In this document: positions 54,601-62,499 of the stretch, in pieces
How the letters are laid out: each line of letters starts with the position of its first letter
Position numbering within the stretch: the stretch's first letter is position 1
Notes under the pieces: model-generated
Told to the model about the DNA's origin: nothing
What the model saw: only the letters and a program-made list of their open reading frames with translations
Databases searched by the model: none
NCBI RefSeq assembly: GCF_900104245.1
Contig: NZ_FMXN01000002.1
Span: 248,001-312,000 of the forward strand
Reading direction: 5' to 3'
From: Pseudidiomarina indica
GTDB taxonomy: Bacteria; Pseudomonadota; Gammaproteobacteria; Enterobacterales; Alteromonadaceae
Length of the DNA: 64,000 nucleotides
Made by a program: the position numbers and the translations under genes

Positions 54601-54795
54601 GGGAACGTGTACATTAACCGTAACCAAGTAGGCGCAGTGGTTGGCGTTCAACCATTCGGTGGCCGCGGGTTATCAGGAACCGGTCCAAAAGCGGGTGGTC
54701 CATTGTACCTCACACGCTTTGTGACGGAAAAGACACGAACCAATAACGTCACCGCTGTGGGCGGTAACGCAACCTTGTTATCGCTAGGCGACTAG
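51628..54795 (+). CDS. putA: Bifunctional proline dehydrogenase / L-glutamate gamma-semialdehyde dehydrogenase PutA
   Basis: Oxidises proline to glutamate in two steps, passing electrons through FAD to the quinone pool and reducing NAD. From ATG 51628 (AGGAG 5 nt upstream) it has 1055 aa. The proline dehydrogenase barrel shows RPTISIKLSAIHPRYEV, RLVKGAYWDSEIKWCQVNG and ENGANSSFVH; the aldehyde dehydrogenase domain has SPWNFPLAIFLGQVVAALVA, the catalytic Glu in AETGGQNAML and the catalytic Cys in SAGQRCSALRVL. It lacks the N-terminal ribbon-helix-helix repressor domain of E. coli PutA, so it should not autoregulate, and no putP transporter is adjacent. Confidence 0.95.
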   Translation: MFKASEVLAAQYTGADLGRLQQAITANYLVDEDAYLRELLPLVPQLKTTINSVTDATAKLVQKVRDRADNSGIDAFLQEYSLDTKEGIILMCLAEALLRIPDKETADALIQDRLSGGEWQKHMGQSSSWLVNSGTWSLALTNSIINPHGKPMETPRGTFKRLIRRLSLPVVRKATYVAMRIMGTQFVLGRTIEEALKNSVANRDKGYTHSYDMLGEAALTMADARRYHADYVNSIKKISATTFNNPDVPRPTISIKLSAIHPRYEVANRERVLTELADSLTELVKLAKEADVGVSIDAEEMDRLELSLELFEKVYRSGVCQGWPRFGLVVQAYSKRALPVLCWITALARECGDEIPVRLVKGAYWDSEIKWCQVNGLAGYPVYTRKANTDVSYLACAHYLMSPATDGAIYPQFATHNAQTVVAIRDLNQKYQRRIEFQRLHGMGEDLYDTLLEQAPNTTVRIYAPVGAHKDLLPYLVRRLLENGANSSFVHKLVDPETPIAELTEHPITTMLKHDNFANHKIPLPTQIFTDRKNSLGLNMNIHSQADDFITAVQQYRHKQWQGGPIINGEVIDAHHQVAIHSPQNNTHQVGSIAWGDKALAEKALGIANAAFPKWRDTPVEERAVALEKLADLLQENREELIALCSLEAGKSLQDGIDELREAIDFCRYYAQQARQLMGAAVPLPGPTGETNDLFTEGRGTFVCISPWNFPLAIFLGQVVAALVAGNCVIAKPAEQTGLIAFRAVQLAHEAGIPADVLHFIPGSGAEVGNFLVSQEDIGGVCFTGSTYTAKAINRALAARSGAIVPLVAETGGQNAMLVDSTALPEQAVTDIVASAFKSAGQRCSALRVLFVQEDIAERVIDLLKGAMAELKVGDPILHETDVGPVIDGAAKSNLEQHINDILQVGTLIAQAPMPEYTNNGTFVPPTAIEIDNIAQLVKENFGPILHIIRYKTSELDQIIDSINSTGFGLTFGIHSRNESFAEDIARRVEVGNVYINRNQVGAVVGVQPFGGRGLSGTGPKAGGPLYLTRFVTEKTRTNNVTAVGGNATLLSLGD

Positions 54796-54826
54796 GGATA
54801 ACAAGGCACTGCCATCATGACATTGG

Positions 54827-54849
54827 GTGGGCGACTAAAAGTCGCCCAC
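54827..54849. other. Inverted repeat between convergent putA and acyl-CoA dehydrogenase genes
   Basis: GTGGGCGAC (54827-54835) / GTCGCCCAC (54841-54849) with loop TAAAA. It contains the stop codon and last codons of the acyl-CoA dehydrogenase gene. No U-run on either side, so a terminator role is possible but unproved. Confidence 0.5.
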
Positions 54850-56610
54850 TTCATGTAAATACAGACTGGAACTGCCGTCTTTGATTACTGCCGCTAGGCT
54901 GTGAATCCGAGGCAAAATCCGCGCCATATAAAACTTCGCAGTCTTCGCTTTACTTGCCAAATACGGCTTCTCAGCCACCAACGGAGCTGCTGCTTTCGCC
55001 ATCCGCAACCACAGATAACCAAAGGTCACATAGCCCACCAAGTGGAGATATTCCACCGCCACACTGCTGATGATATTTTCATCCTCTGCAACCCGAGTGA
55101 GTACTGATTTTGTCACCTCACCAACCAATTGTGTTGCTTCAGCAAGTTGTTGATATTCCTTTTCAAAGCCAGCCAATGGTTCAGCCAGTAAGGTTTGAAT
55201 ATCTTCCAATAATGGTTTTAATAACTCCCCACGAGAGCCGGCCACTTTACGCCCCAGTAAATCCAGTGCTTGGATACCATTGGTGCCTTCATAGATTTGC
55301 GCAATGCGCGTATCCCGCACCAGTTGCTCTTGGCCCCACTCGCGGATGAAACCATGCCCGCCGAATACTTGTTGCCCCAATACCGTCGCTTCAAACCCGG
55401 TATCGGTTAAAAAGGCTTTTGCAACCGGCGTCAGTAATTGTACTAACGCTGTGCCCCGCTCTCGCATGGCTGGGTCATTGGCAAACTTAGCGCGGTCAAG
55501 CTGTTGGCCAACATACGTTGAAAATGCTCTGCCCCCTTCAACAAAGGCTTTCATCGTCAGTAGCATCCGGCGCACGTCGCCATGAACAATAATAGGGTCC
55601 GCTTCTTTGCTCGTATCGCGAGTGGCTTTCGCGCCACGGCCTTGAATCCGTTCTTGAGCATATTCCAACGCATTTTGATACGACCGGGTTGCTGCTCCTA
55701 ACCCTTGAATCCCCACTCCAAGCCGCTCATAGTTCATCATGGTAAACATGGCCGCTAACCCTTGGTTGGGTTCGCCGACCATCCAGCCTTTGGCAGCATC
55801 AAAGTTCATCACACAAGTGGCGGAGGCGTGAATGCCCATCTTGTGCTCGATGGAACCGCACACAACCCCATTGTGCTCTCCCAGTGAACCATCTTCATTG
55901 ACTAAGAATTTGGGCACTAAAAACAGGCTAATCCCTCTACTTCCGGTAGGTGCATCGGGGAGCTTCGCAAGCACTAAATGGATAATATTCTCTGCCAAAT
56001 CATGCTCACCCGCGGTAATAAATATTTTGGTGCCTGAAATGGCAAAACTGCCGTCATCCTGAGGGATTGCTTTGGTACGAATCATGCCCAGATCGGTTCC
56101 CGCATGGGGCTCGGTTAAGCACATTGACCCCGTCCATTGGCCGGTGATCATGTTTTCTAAATAGGTCGATTTCAGTGTGCTATCCGCATGCTCGTCAAGC
56201 GCCATGATGGCCCCTGCTGTTAAGCCCGGATAAAGAGAAAAGGAAATATCGGCAGCACAAAGCATTTCTTCGTATTGTGCAGAAACACTCTTGGGTAACC
56301 CCATGCCACCAAATTCAGGATTGGCGGTCACACCGACCCAACCGCCCGCAGCTAACTGTTGGAAGTTTTCTTTATAGCCTTTCGGGGTGGTTACTTGGCC
56401 ATCGGTATACGAAACCCCTTCTTCGTCAGCAGCGCGCGCTAAAGGAGCAATCAAGGTTTCTGCTAACTTGGCACCTTCATCAATAATGGCAAACGCTGTT
56501 TCCAAATCAAGCTCGGCAAGCTCATCACTTTGTGACCAATCTTGATCCACTTGAAACACATCTTGCAGAACAAATTGCATATCTTCACGAGGGACACGAT
56601 ACTCTGCCAT
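54835..56610 (-). CDS. Acyl-CoA dehydrogenase with C-terminal extension (DmdC/AcdA-like subfamily)
   Basis: A FAD-dependent acyl-CoA dehydrogenase of the long subfamily (591 aa, against about 380 for classic members), which carries an extra C-terminal helical domain. It has SMCLTEPHAGTDLGMIRTKA, HKMGIHASATCVMNFD, RLGVGIQGLGAATRSYQNAL and the QIYEGTNGIQALDLLGRKV motif. This subfamily includes 3-methylmercaptopropionyl-CoA dehydrogenase (DmdC) but most members are thought to be general fatty acyl-CoA dehydrogenases; the sequence alone does not settle the substrate. The upstream palindrome at 56633-56653 suggests control by a dedicated regulator. Confidence 0.88.
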   Translation of the reverse strand: MAEYRVPREDMQFVLQDVFQVDQDWSQSDELAELDLETAFAIIDEGAKLAETLIAPLARAADEEGVSYTDGQVTTPKGYKENFQQLAAGGWVGVTANPEFGGMGLPKSVSAQYEEMLCAADISFSLYPGLTAGAIMALDEHADSTLKSTYLENMITGQWTGSMCLTEPHAGTDLGMIRTKAIPQDDGSFAISGTKIFITAGEHDLAENIIHLVLAKLPDAPTGSRGISLFLVPKFLVNEDGSLGEHNGVVCGSIEHKMGIHASATCVMNFDAAKGWMVGEPNQGLAAMFTMMNYERLGVGIQGLGAATRSYQNALEYAQERIQGRGAKATRDTSKEADPIIVHGDVRRMLLTMKAFVEGGRAFSTYVGQQLDRAKFANDPAMRERGTALVQLLTPVAKAFLTDTGFEATVLGQQVFGGHGFIREWGQEQLVRDTRIAQIYEGTNGIQALDLLGRKVAGSRGELLKPLLEDIQTLLAEPLAGFEKEYQQLAEATQLVGEVTKSVLTRVAEDENIISSVAVEYLHLVGYVTFGYLWLRMAKAAAPLVAEKPYLASKAKTAKFYMARILPRIHSLAAVIKDGSSSLYLHEVGDF

Positions 56611-56632
56611 AACAACACCTCTTGTGCTTGGA

Positions 56633-56653
56633 TTGATTTCACCATGAAATCAA
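56633..56653. promoter_or_regulatory. 21 bp palindrome upstream of the acyl-CoA dehydrogenase (putative operator)
   Basis: A perfect inverted repeat with 9 bp arms, TTGATTTCA (56633-56641) and TGAAATCAA (56645-56653), around CCA. It ends 23 bp before the ATG at 56610, in the promoter or 5' untranslated region. It does not match the PsrA box (GAAAC-N4-GTTTC) I know. No regulator gene is nearby. Confidence 0.55.
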
Positions 56654-56690
56654 ACAAAAGATTTAAACAGGTGTTTTAATAACAGATTTG

Positions 56691-57386
56691 TTAGGGCCTT
56701 GTCCAGTCATCTAGGGCAGATTGCTGGAAGGCTTGAGCATCTTTTGCCAGCACGACATGGCTTGGCCCAATGGCTAACACCCGCAGCCCTTGCAGGGTTT
56801 CCCCTTCGTGCAACCGAATCCCATTCAGCACCACCCAACGGGCCTCTTCCCGCGAAGAATACTGGTGTCCATCATAACTAAAACTGGGAATAGTCCGTTG
56901 AAAGCTCAGGCTTAATTCAGCCAATTTGGGAATCACGCTTTGGCCACTTTGCTCACTCAATGCGGCGTCGAACGCATTTAATAATTCCGGTGATATTTGA
57001 TTCAGATCAATCGCCTGATTGTCGCTCACGATGGATTCTGAGGCTTGCGTACGGGCTTGGCTCACAATCTCCACGCCTTCAACGGCCGGTGTTTCAGCAA
57101 CGGGGTTCGGCCACATGGGTTGCCGAATGGGAACAATCGTACCTAATGAATAGTGGGCCGCCTGCGTTGCTGCAACCGGCTGCACAACCTCAGGCATCCT
57201 TTGCTGGGGTTCGCTTTGGCTTATCAACCGCCCTCCCAGCACCCCAATTATCAACGCACCGATCAGCACCAGCAACCACCAACGCCCACTGCCCCCTCGT
57301 GCTGGCGCCGATTCGAGTGCGACGGGATGAGGTGTTTGCAATAAGGGGGATGACTGTTTTTTTAATGCATTTAAGACCGATGACAT
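56691..57386 (-). CDS. GspB/ExeB-type general secretion pathway protein
   Basis: A 231 aa bitopic membrane protein: short cytoplasmic N-terminus (MSSVLNALKKQSSPL), one membrane segment at about residues 35-55 (WWLLVLIGALIIGVLGGRLI), a low-complexity linker and a C-terminal GspB domain (SFQRTIPSFSYDGHQYSS; EARWVVLNGIRLHEGE; VVLAKDAQAFQQSALDDW). In Aeromonas, ExeB with ExeA helps the type II secretin multimerise in the outer membrane and pass the cell wall. It overlaps the ExeA-type gene by one base (start 57386). No other gsp genes are in the window. Confidence 0.85.
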   Translation of the reverse strand: MSSVLNALKKQSSPLLQTPHPVALESAPARGGSGRWWLLVLIGALIIGVLGGRLISQSEPQQRMPEVVQPVAATQAAHYSLGTIVPIRQPMWPNPVAETPAVEGVEIVSQARTQASESIVSDNQAIDLNQISPELLNAFDAALSEQSGQSVIPKLAELSLSFQRTIPSFSYDGHQYSSREEARWVVLNGIRLHEGETLQGLRVLAIGPSHVVLAKDAQAFQQSALDDWTRP

Positions 57387-58843
57387 TAGTTCATCTCCCC
57401 TTGCTGGGTAGTAAGCAACCGTGGGCCACCACTCTCTTCAGTGGCGGTTAACCAAGCGAGTGTGAGCCCATCTAACTGACCGGTTACAGGGAGCTTTGCC
57501 TGCTGCTGCACTCGGCGTAATTGCTCGGCGAGAGTCGACAAGTTGGGTGCCCCCTGTGGTTGTAATTGTTCCGCCAACCACCTTTGATAGACAGACCCTG
57601 CTTGCTCAGCCTCGGTGGCACTATACCCAGGCGGGAATGGAATCAACATGACAAACTCTCCGGTCCAAGCAGCATGAGGTTGCTGGTGAAGATGCGTTAG
57701 CAGTTGCAGCTCGTCATTCGCCAAGCGGAGCAATACCGGACGTTGGGGGCTGAGAATCTGATCCAGCCGTGCACGACCTTCAACACAGAGCAATTCAAAC
57801 TGCGCTACCCACTCACAAAACCCTTCGTTGGTTGGTGGAGCAGGCAATCGCCAACTCGCCGCAAGGGCCTCAATAGGATGTGGCGTCGGCGCTGCCACCA
57901 CTGCGGGGGGAGGCGCAACTGCTGCTGCCCGATAATGGGCCCAGCCCCATTGTCCCAAGCCCCCCAATAAAGCGACACTGAGTGCAACCAACACATACTG
58001 TGGCCAAGATTTGGATGAGGCCGCACGTTGCACTTCGCCCCCATCTAATTCCAACACAGCAATTTTCACATGACGCACCGCCACCACGGGTTGCTGCTCA
58101 TTGAAAGCTGCCAACAATGCCCGATCGCACAACAAGTTCAACCGCCGTGGAATGCCTTCACTGGCACGATGCAACGCTCGAATTGCCGCGGTTTCAAATA
58201 ACCCCCGCTGTGCTCCGGCCACTTGTAAGCGATAATTGATATAGCGTTCAGTATCCGCTAGCTGCAACGGCAAAAGGTGATATCGAGCGGTGATTCGTTG
58301 CGCGAGCTGGCGTAACTCACGCCGCCGTAATAAATCTTGTAACTCAGGCTGGCCAATCAAAATAACCCGTAGGAGTTTATGCTGATTGGTTTCTAGATTG
58401 GTTAATAAACGGAGCTGTTCCAGCACTTGCGGCTGCAAATGCTGCGCTTCATCAATCAGCACCACACATTGTTGCCCCTCGGCATGGGCGGCTAATAAAA
58501 ACTGACTGAGTTTATCCGTCAATTGCTTGGCACTGGCTTGGCGACGGTTATAACGAATGCCAAATTCGTCACATAAGGTCGCTAATAGCTCATCTGAATT
58601 GAGCATGGGATTCAAAATAAATGCGGTGCGTGTTTGCTCAGACAATTGCTCCAAGAGCGCACGGGACACCGTGGTCTTCCCCGTTCCCACCTCACCGGTG
58701 AGCAAAATAAACCCGCCACTGCCTTGCAGTCCATAGCTCAAGTGGGCAAGGGCCTCTTGATGGCGCTCGCTTAAATACAAGAATTGTGGATCTGGCGCAA
58801 TTGAAAACGGCTCAGTATGTAGTCCAAAATAGTTAAGATACAT
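57386..58843 (-). CDS. ExeA/GspA-type AAA ATPase with C-terminal peptidoglycan-binding domain
   Basis: A 485 aa protein: AAA ATPase domain with FGLHTEPFSIAPDPQFLYLS, Walker A LLTGEVGTGKTTVSRALLEQ, Walker B VVLIDEAQHLQPQVLEQLRL and EGIPRRLNLLCDRALL; one membrane segment at about residues 285-305 (VLVALSVALLGGLGQWGW); and a periplasmic part ending in a PG_binding_1-like domain (LRRVQQQAKLPVTGQLDG). This is the ExeA/GspA layout. It pairs with the GspB-type gene downstream. ATPases of the MshM type look similar but lack the peptidoglycan-binding end. Confidence 0.88.
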   Translation of the reverse strand: MYLNYFGLHTEPFSIAPDPQFLYLSERHQEALAHLSYGLQGSGGFILLTGEVGTGKTTVSRALLEQLSEQTRTAFILNPMLNSDELLATLCDEFGIRYNRRQASAKQLTDKLSQFLLAAHAEGQQCVVLIDEAQHLQPQVLEQLRLLTNLETNQHKLLRVILIGQPELQDLLRRRELRQLAQRITARYHLLPLQLADTERYINYRLQVAGAQRGLFETAAIRALHRASEGIPRRLNLLCDRALLAAFNEQQPVVAVRHVKIAVLELDGGEVQRAASSKSWPQYVLVALSVALLGGLGQWGWAHYRAAAVAPPPAVVAAPTPHPIEALAASWRLPAPPTNEGFCEWVAQFELLCVEGRARLDQILSPQRPVLLRLANDELQLLTHLHQQPHAAWTGEFVMLIPFPPGYSATEAEQAGSVYQRWLAEQLQPQGAPNLSTLAEQLRRVQQQAKLPVTGQLDGLTLAWLTATEESGGPRLLTTQQGEMN

Positions 58844-58945
58844 AGCAACGTGACTGCTTTAGTAGTGATAGTATGAGACAGTGTATCGAGTCACTGGCAT
58901 TGCTGCTAGTCATTCGGCGTATCCCATAAAATAATAGGAGTGAGC

Positions 58946-60085
58946 ATGAAAGTCTATCTGGTCGGTGGTGCCGTGCGTGATCAACTGCTGCATAAAGCAG
59001 TGCACGAACGTGACTATGTGGTCGTTGGTGCCACTCCCGAGCAGATGTTAGCCCTTGGGTATCGCCAAGTTGGGAAAGACTTTCCGGTATTTCTCCACCC
59101 ACAAACCAATGAAGAGTATGCGTTGGCTCGGACCGAGCGCAAGTCAGGTGCAGGCTATACCGGGTTTACTGTGTTTGCAGACCCAAGTGTCACACTGGAA
59201 GAAGATTTGTTTCGACGCGATTTAACCGTCAATGCCATTGCCCAAGATGAATCGGGCGAACTGATTGACCCTTATGGCGGGCTTCATGATCTTCAGGAGC
59301 GGTGGTTACGACATATTTCCCCCGCTTTTACTGAAGACCCTTTGCGGATTTTGCGCGTGGCTCGATTTGCTGCACGCTTTGCCGGTGATGGCTTTAAAGT
59401 AGCTCCCGAAACCCTTGCGCTGATGCAACAGATAAGTCAAAACGGGGAACTGGCTCACCTTTCAGCAGAACGCGTTTGGCAAGAAACTGAAAAGGCCTTG
59501 GCCACGACCTCCCCCCAAGTCTACTGGAGTTTGCTCCATCAGGTTCAAGCCATGCAGCCGTGGTTTAGTGAACTCGAGCACAACATTGATGAACAAGGCT
59601 TGGAGCACATCGCTGAGGTCTGCGCTGAGGATCGTAGTCTCTATGCCTGGGCACTGAGTTGTTCCCGCATCACTGAAGAACAATTACACGCCTTGCACCA
59701 ACGTTTGCGGGTGCCCAAACGCTATCAAGTGATCGCCCTAGATGCCCTGCAAGTGAGTTGGTCCCCCGCCCAGGTAATCGATGCCCAGTGGGTGTTTGAC
59801 CTAATCAGCAAACTCGATGGCTGGCGCCAGCCAGAGCGCGTTTCACAACTCTTAAAATTATGGCGACTACTCGGTATGACAAGGGTTCTAACCCAGCAGA
59901 TTGAGGCGGCCTATGATGCCGCTAAGGCGATTCAGGCTCGTGAGGTGATGCAGCGGGCGGCCCAAGCAGGCACCCCATTACAGGGTGCCGAAATCAATCA
60001 GGCCGTGCTGGCTGAGCGGCTGCAGTGCATTCAACAACACTGGTCCTTAGATAAACCAGATCAGCAGAACAATACCAAGCAATAA
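58946..60085 (+). CDS. cca: CCA-adding tRNA nucleotidyltransferase (no HD domain)
   Basis: Adds or repairs the CCA end of tRNA without a template. From ATG 58946 (AGGAG 5 nt upstream) it has 379 aa. The class II nucleotidyltransferase head is clear: [51 protein letters not shown] and the [15 protein letters not shown] neck motif. E. coli CCA is longer (412 aa) and has a C-terminal HD phosphohydrolase domain; I see no HD motif here. The 3' end overlaps convergent uppP by 39 bp. Confidence 0.95.
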   Translation: MKVYLVGGAVRDQLLHKAVHERDYVVVGATPEQMLALGYRQVGKDFPVFLHPQTNEEYALARTERKSGAGYTGFTVFADPSVTLEEDLFRRDLTVNAIAQDESGELIDPYGGLHDLQERWLRHISPAFTEDPLRILRVARFAARFAGDGFKVAPETLALMQQISQNGELAHLSAERVWQETEKALATTSPQVYWSLLHQVQAMQPWFSELEHNIDEQGLEHIAEVCAEDRSLYAWALSCSRITEEQLHALHQRLRVPKRYQVIALDALQVSWSPAQVIDAQWVFDLISKLDGWRQPERVSQLLKLWRLLGMTRVLTQQIEAAYDAAKAIQAREVMQRAAQAGTPLQGAEINQAVLAERLQCIQQHWSLDKPDQQNNTKQ

Positions 60086-60841
60086 ACGATAAAGAACAAA
60101 TGGCAACATGCCCATGCGGCTAATGATTTTTAAGAACGCATGGATACATAGATAGGCCGCAATAAACGAAGCAAGCACGCCAACTCCAACCGGAAGCCAG
60201 GCAATGGGTTCCACCTGTTGAGTTGTTTTGAGCGACAAGTAGCCGCCGGCCATCAGAATAATCGGGATGGATAATAAAAAACTAAAGCGTGCTGCATCCG
60301 TTTTGGTCAACCCTAACATCATCCCTGCCGTCATGGTAATTCCTGAGCGTGAGGTTCCAGGAATCAGCGCCAATGCCTGCGCCACACCAATAATCAGGAC
60401 CTGTCGTAAAGTTAACTTTTCAATGGTTTGTTGTTGCGTGGCACGGGCATCGGCGTACCACAATAACAAACCGAAAATAATGGTGGTGATTGCAATTACC
60501 AAGGCGGAACGAGCGTAATCCTCGATCAACCCACTGAGCAACAATCCAGCTAAAGCAGCAGGAAAGGTTCCCCAAATAATCAACCACGCCAAACGGCTAT
60601 GGGCATTGTGTTGCCCTTTAAAACTGCCGAGCCAGCCCACTATCAACTGGCCAATTTCTTGTCGAAAATACAGCATCACCGCCAGCAATGTTCCCACATG
60701 AACCGCAACATCAAAAGCAAGCCCTTGATCGGTCCAACCCAGCAGTTGAGACGGTAAAATAAGATGCGCAGAGCTCGAAATGGGAAGAAATTCTGTCAAT
60801 CCTTGAATTAATGCGAGAATAATTGCTTCAAAAATACTCAC
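60047..60841 (-). CDS. uppP: Undecaprenyl-diphosphatase UppP (BacA)
   Basis: Inner-membrane phosphatase that recycles undecaprenyl pyrophosphate for peptidoglycan and other envelope polymers; overexpression gives bacitracin resistance. The 264 aa product has [20 protein letters not shown] with the acidic and Ser residues of the active site and [18 protein letters not shown], with about eight hydrophobic segments. Start GTG 60841 has AAGGA 9 nt upstream. It follows folK on the same strand. Confidence 0.96.
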   Translation of the reverse strand: MSIFEAIILALIQGLTEFLPISSSAHLILPSQLLGWTDQGLAFDVAVHVGTLLAVMLYFRQEIGQLIVGWLGSFKGQHNAHSRLAWLIIWGTFPAALAGLLLSGLIEDYARSALVIAITTIIFGLLLWYADARATQQQTIEKLTLRQVLIIGVAQALALIPGTSRSGITMTAGMMLGLTKTDAARFSFLLSIPIILMAGGYLSLKTTQQVEPIAWLPVGVGVLASFIAAYLCIHAFLKIISRMGMLPFVLYRLLLGIVLLIWFI

Positions 60842-60855
60842 AAATTGGTTTCCTT

Positions 60856-61386
60856 CTAAACGTTCGATGGGAAGACTAAATAAGGTAACGACTCAAATTC
60901 TAAGGCAATCGGAGCTAACTGTTGCTGTCCGGTATAGCTCTGCCATAGTTCTGCAAAGGTTTTCTTCAATACCGGATGACATTGCTCCGCACTTAATTCA
61001 GCCAAAGGCCATAACACAAATGCATTGGTCAAAATCTCAGCGCGCGGTAACTGAATTGGCGTTGAACACACCTCATCATCATACAGCAAGATATCAATAT
61101 CGAGGGTTCGTGGGCTAAAGCGAGGTGCCCGACTGTCATGTCCGTGCTGCCGCTCAATGGCTTTGCAACGAGCCAACACGTCCAAGAGCGGAACAGTTGT
61201 TTCAACCCAGGCAACAAGATTATAAAAGGAGTGGCCGACAAAGCCGACCGCTTCACTTTCAAAAACACGAGAAATATGGAGTGGGGTCTGTGGGCCTGCA
61301 AACGCGTCGTGTAAAGCTTTCACCCCGGCACGAACATTGTGCGCACGATCACGATTACTACCAATCCCAAACCAAACTTTGCTCAC
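60856..61386 (-). CDS. folK: 2-amino-4-hydroxy-6-hydroxymethyldihydropteridine diphosphokinase
   Basis: Transfers pyrophosphate from ATP to the pterin in folate synthesis. The 176 aa sequence begins MSKVWFGIGSNRDRAHNVRA and carries SRVFESEAVGFVGHSFYNLV and the signature RFSPRTLDIDILLYDDEV with the metal-binding Asp residues. Its GTG start overlaps the folB stop (GTGA). Consecutive steps of the pathway, folB and folK, are therefore coupled. Confidence 0.95.
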   Translation of the reverse strand: MSKVWFGIGSNRDRAHNVRAGVKALHDAFAGPQTPLHISRVFESEAVGFVGHSFYNLVAWVETTVPLLDVLARCKAIERQHGHDSRAPRFSPRTLDIDILLYDDEVCSTPIQLPRAEILTNAFVLWPLAELSAEQCHPVLKKTFAELWQSYTGQQQLAPIALEFESLPYLVFPSNV

Positions 61387-61736
61387 ACCGCCGTCCTTAC
61401 AATTTCGACAGCAGCTTGGCGTGCTGCGGTAATGGCTTGGGGTTTGGCCACTTTCACCCGAATTTGCTGGACGGCAAATTGTTGAATCGCTAGCTGAGCG
61501 ACCTCTTCGGCAATGGTTTCAATCAGTGCGCGCGGTGTTGCTTGAATCAACGCAATCACGGCTTGACTCAACGCATCATAATCAAGCGCATACTCTAATT
61601 GATCGGAGGCTGCGGCGGGCCGGTTGTCCCATGCCATTTCAAGATCAAGAATTAACGGCTGCGTTCCTTGCTGCTCCCAGTCGTAAACCCCGATCACCGC
61701 ATCGACCGTCAAACCTTCAATGAAAACTTTATCCAT
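61383..61736 (-). CDS. folB: Dihydroneopterin aldolase FolB
   Basis: Splits 7,8-dihydroneopterin to the hydroxymethyl pterin used by FolK. The 117 aa product begins MDKVFIEGLTVDAVIGVYDW with the conserved IGVYDWEQ active-site segment and has ALDYDALSQAVIAL and LIETIAEEVAQLAI, with a VRVKVAKPQAI-like end (IRVKVAKPQAITAARQAA). It is divergent from plsY, sharing a 151 bp region with unusual repeats. Confidence 0.95.
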   Translation of the reverse strand: MDKVFIEGLTVDAVIGVYDWEQQGTQPLILDLEMAWDNRPAAASDQLEYALDYDALSQAVIALIQATPRALIETIAEEVAQLAIQQFAVQQIRVKVAKPQAITAARQAAVEIVRTAV

Positions 61737-61786
61737 TCGTGGTCCGTATTAATAGAAATTCTAGGCCAAAGCACTTATGCTATGGG

Positions 61787-61851
61787 TTTGCATAGTAACG
61801 GAAAGCGAACCAGATGCAAATGTAAAACACGCAGTTTTACCCAATTTGCAT
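61787..61851. promoter_or_regulatory. Three ATGCAAA/TTTGCAT copies and a long hairpin between folB and plsY
   Basis: The heptamer occurs at 61787-61793 (TTTGCAT), 61814-61820 (ATGCAAA) and 61845-61851 (TTTGCAT). The last two are the ends of a 15 bp stem: ATGCAAAT-GTAAAAC pairs with GTTTTAC-(CCA bulge)-ATTTGCAT, loop ACGCA (61814-61851), ending 36 bp before the plsY ATG. It may be an operator or an RNA leader structure; it overlaps plausible -35 sequences for plsY. I recognise no known regulator motif. Confidence 0.5.
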
Positions 61852-61887
61852 GAGCCTATTTTATCTGCCATTGAGTAACCAACACCC

Positions 61888-62499
61888 ATGGGCGCATTGA
61901 TATTATTAGCAATCATTTCAGCGTATTTATTTGGCTCTATCAGCAGCGCCGTTTTGATCTGTCGGCTTTTTAAATTACCCGACCCTCGTACCACCGGTTC
62001 CAATAACCCCGGCGCCACCAACGTCTATCGAATAGGCGGTGCTGTGCCGGCGATTCTAACCTTATGGTGTGATGTGCTGAAAGGTATGATTCCCGTCTGG
62101 GGCAGTTACTTTCTTGGCATTGAGCCATTTTTCTTAGGGCTCATTGCGGTGGCGGCCTGTTTAGGTCACATTTTCCCACTATATTTTCATTTCCGGGGTG
62201 GCAAAGCAGTGGCAACAGCGCTGGGGGCGATGTTTCCGGTTGCTTGGGAAATGGCATTGTTACTGATTGCCACTTGGCTGGTGGTGTTTCGTATCAGCCG
62301 AGTATCGTCGATGGCAGCACTCATTACCGTTAGTTTAGCGCCGTTTTATGCATTTTGGATCAAGCCGCAATACACCGTATCGGTTATCATGATCTCGGTG
62401 CTGATTATTTGGCGCCATCAAGCGAATATTGCCCGACTCCGCACCGGGCAAGAACAACGAACCCGCTTTCAGCGGCGGTCTAACCCTCCTGAGGATTAG
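61888..62499 (+). CDS. plsY: Glycerol-3-phosphate acyltransferase PlsY
   Basis: Inner-membrane enzyme that transfers an acyl group from acyl-phosphate to glycerol 3-phosphate, the first step of phospholipid synthesis. The 203 aa product has [20 protein letters not shown], then the [18 protein letters not shown] motif, [20 protein letters not shown], and several membrane segments. Its 3' end overlaps tsaD by 20 bp, tail to tail. Confidence 0.96.
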   Translation: MGALILLAIISAYLFGSISSAVLICRLFKLPDPRTTGSNNPGATNVYRIGGAVPAILTLWCDVLKGMIPVWGSYFLGIEPFFLGLIAVAACLGHIFPLYFHFRGGKAVATALGAMFPVAWEMALLLIATWLVVFRISRVSSMAALITVSLAPFYAFWIKPQYTVSVIMISVLIIWRHQANIARLRTGQEQRTRFQRRSNPPED

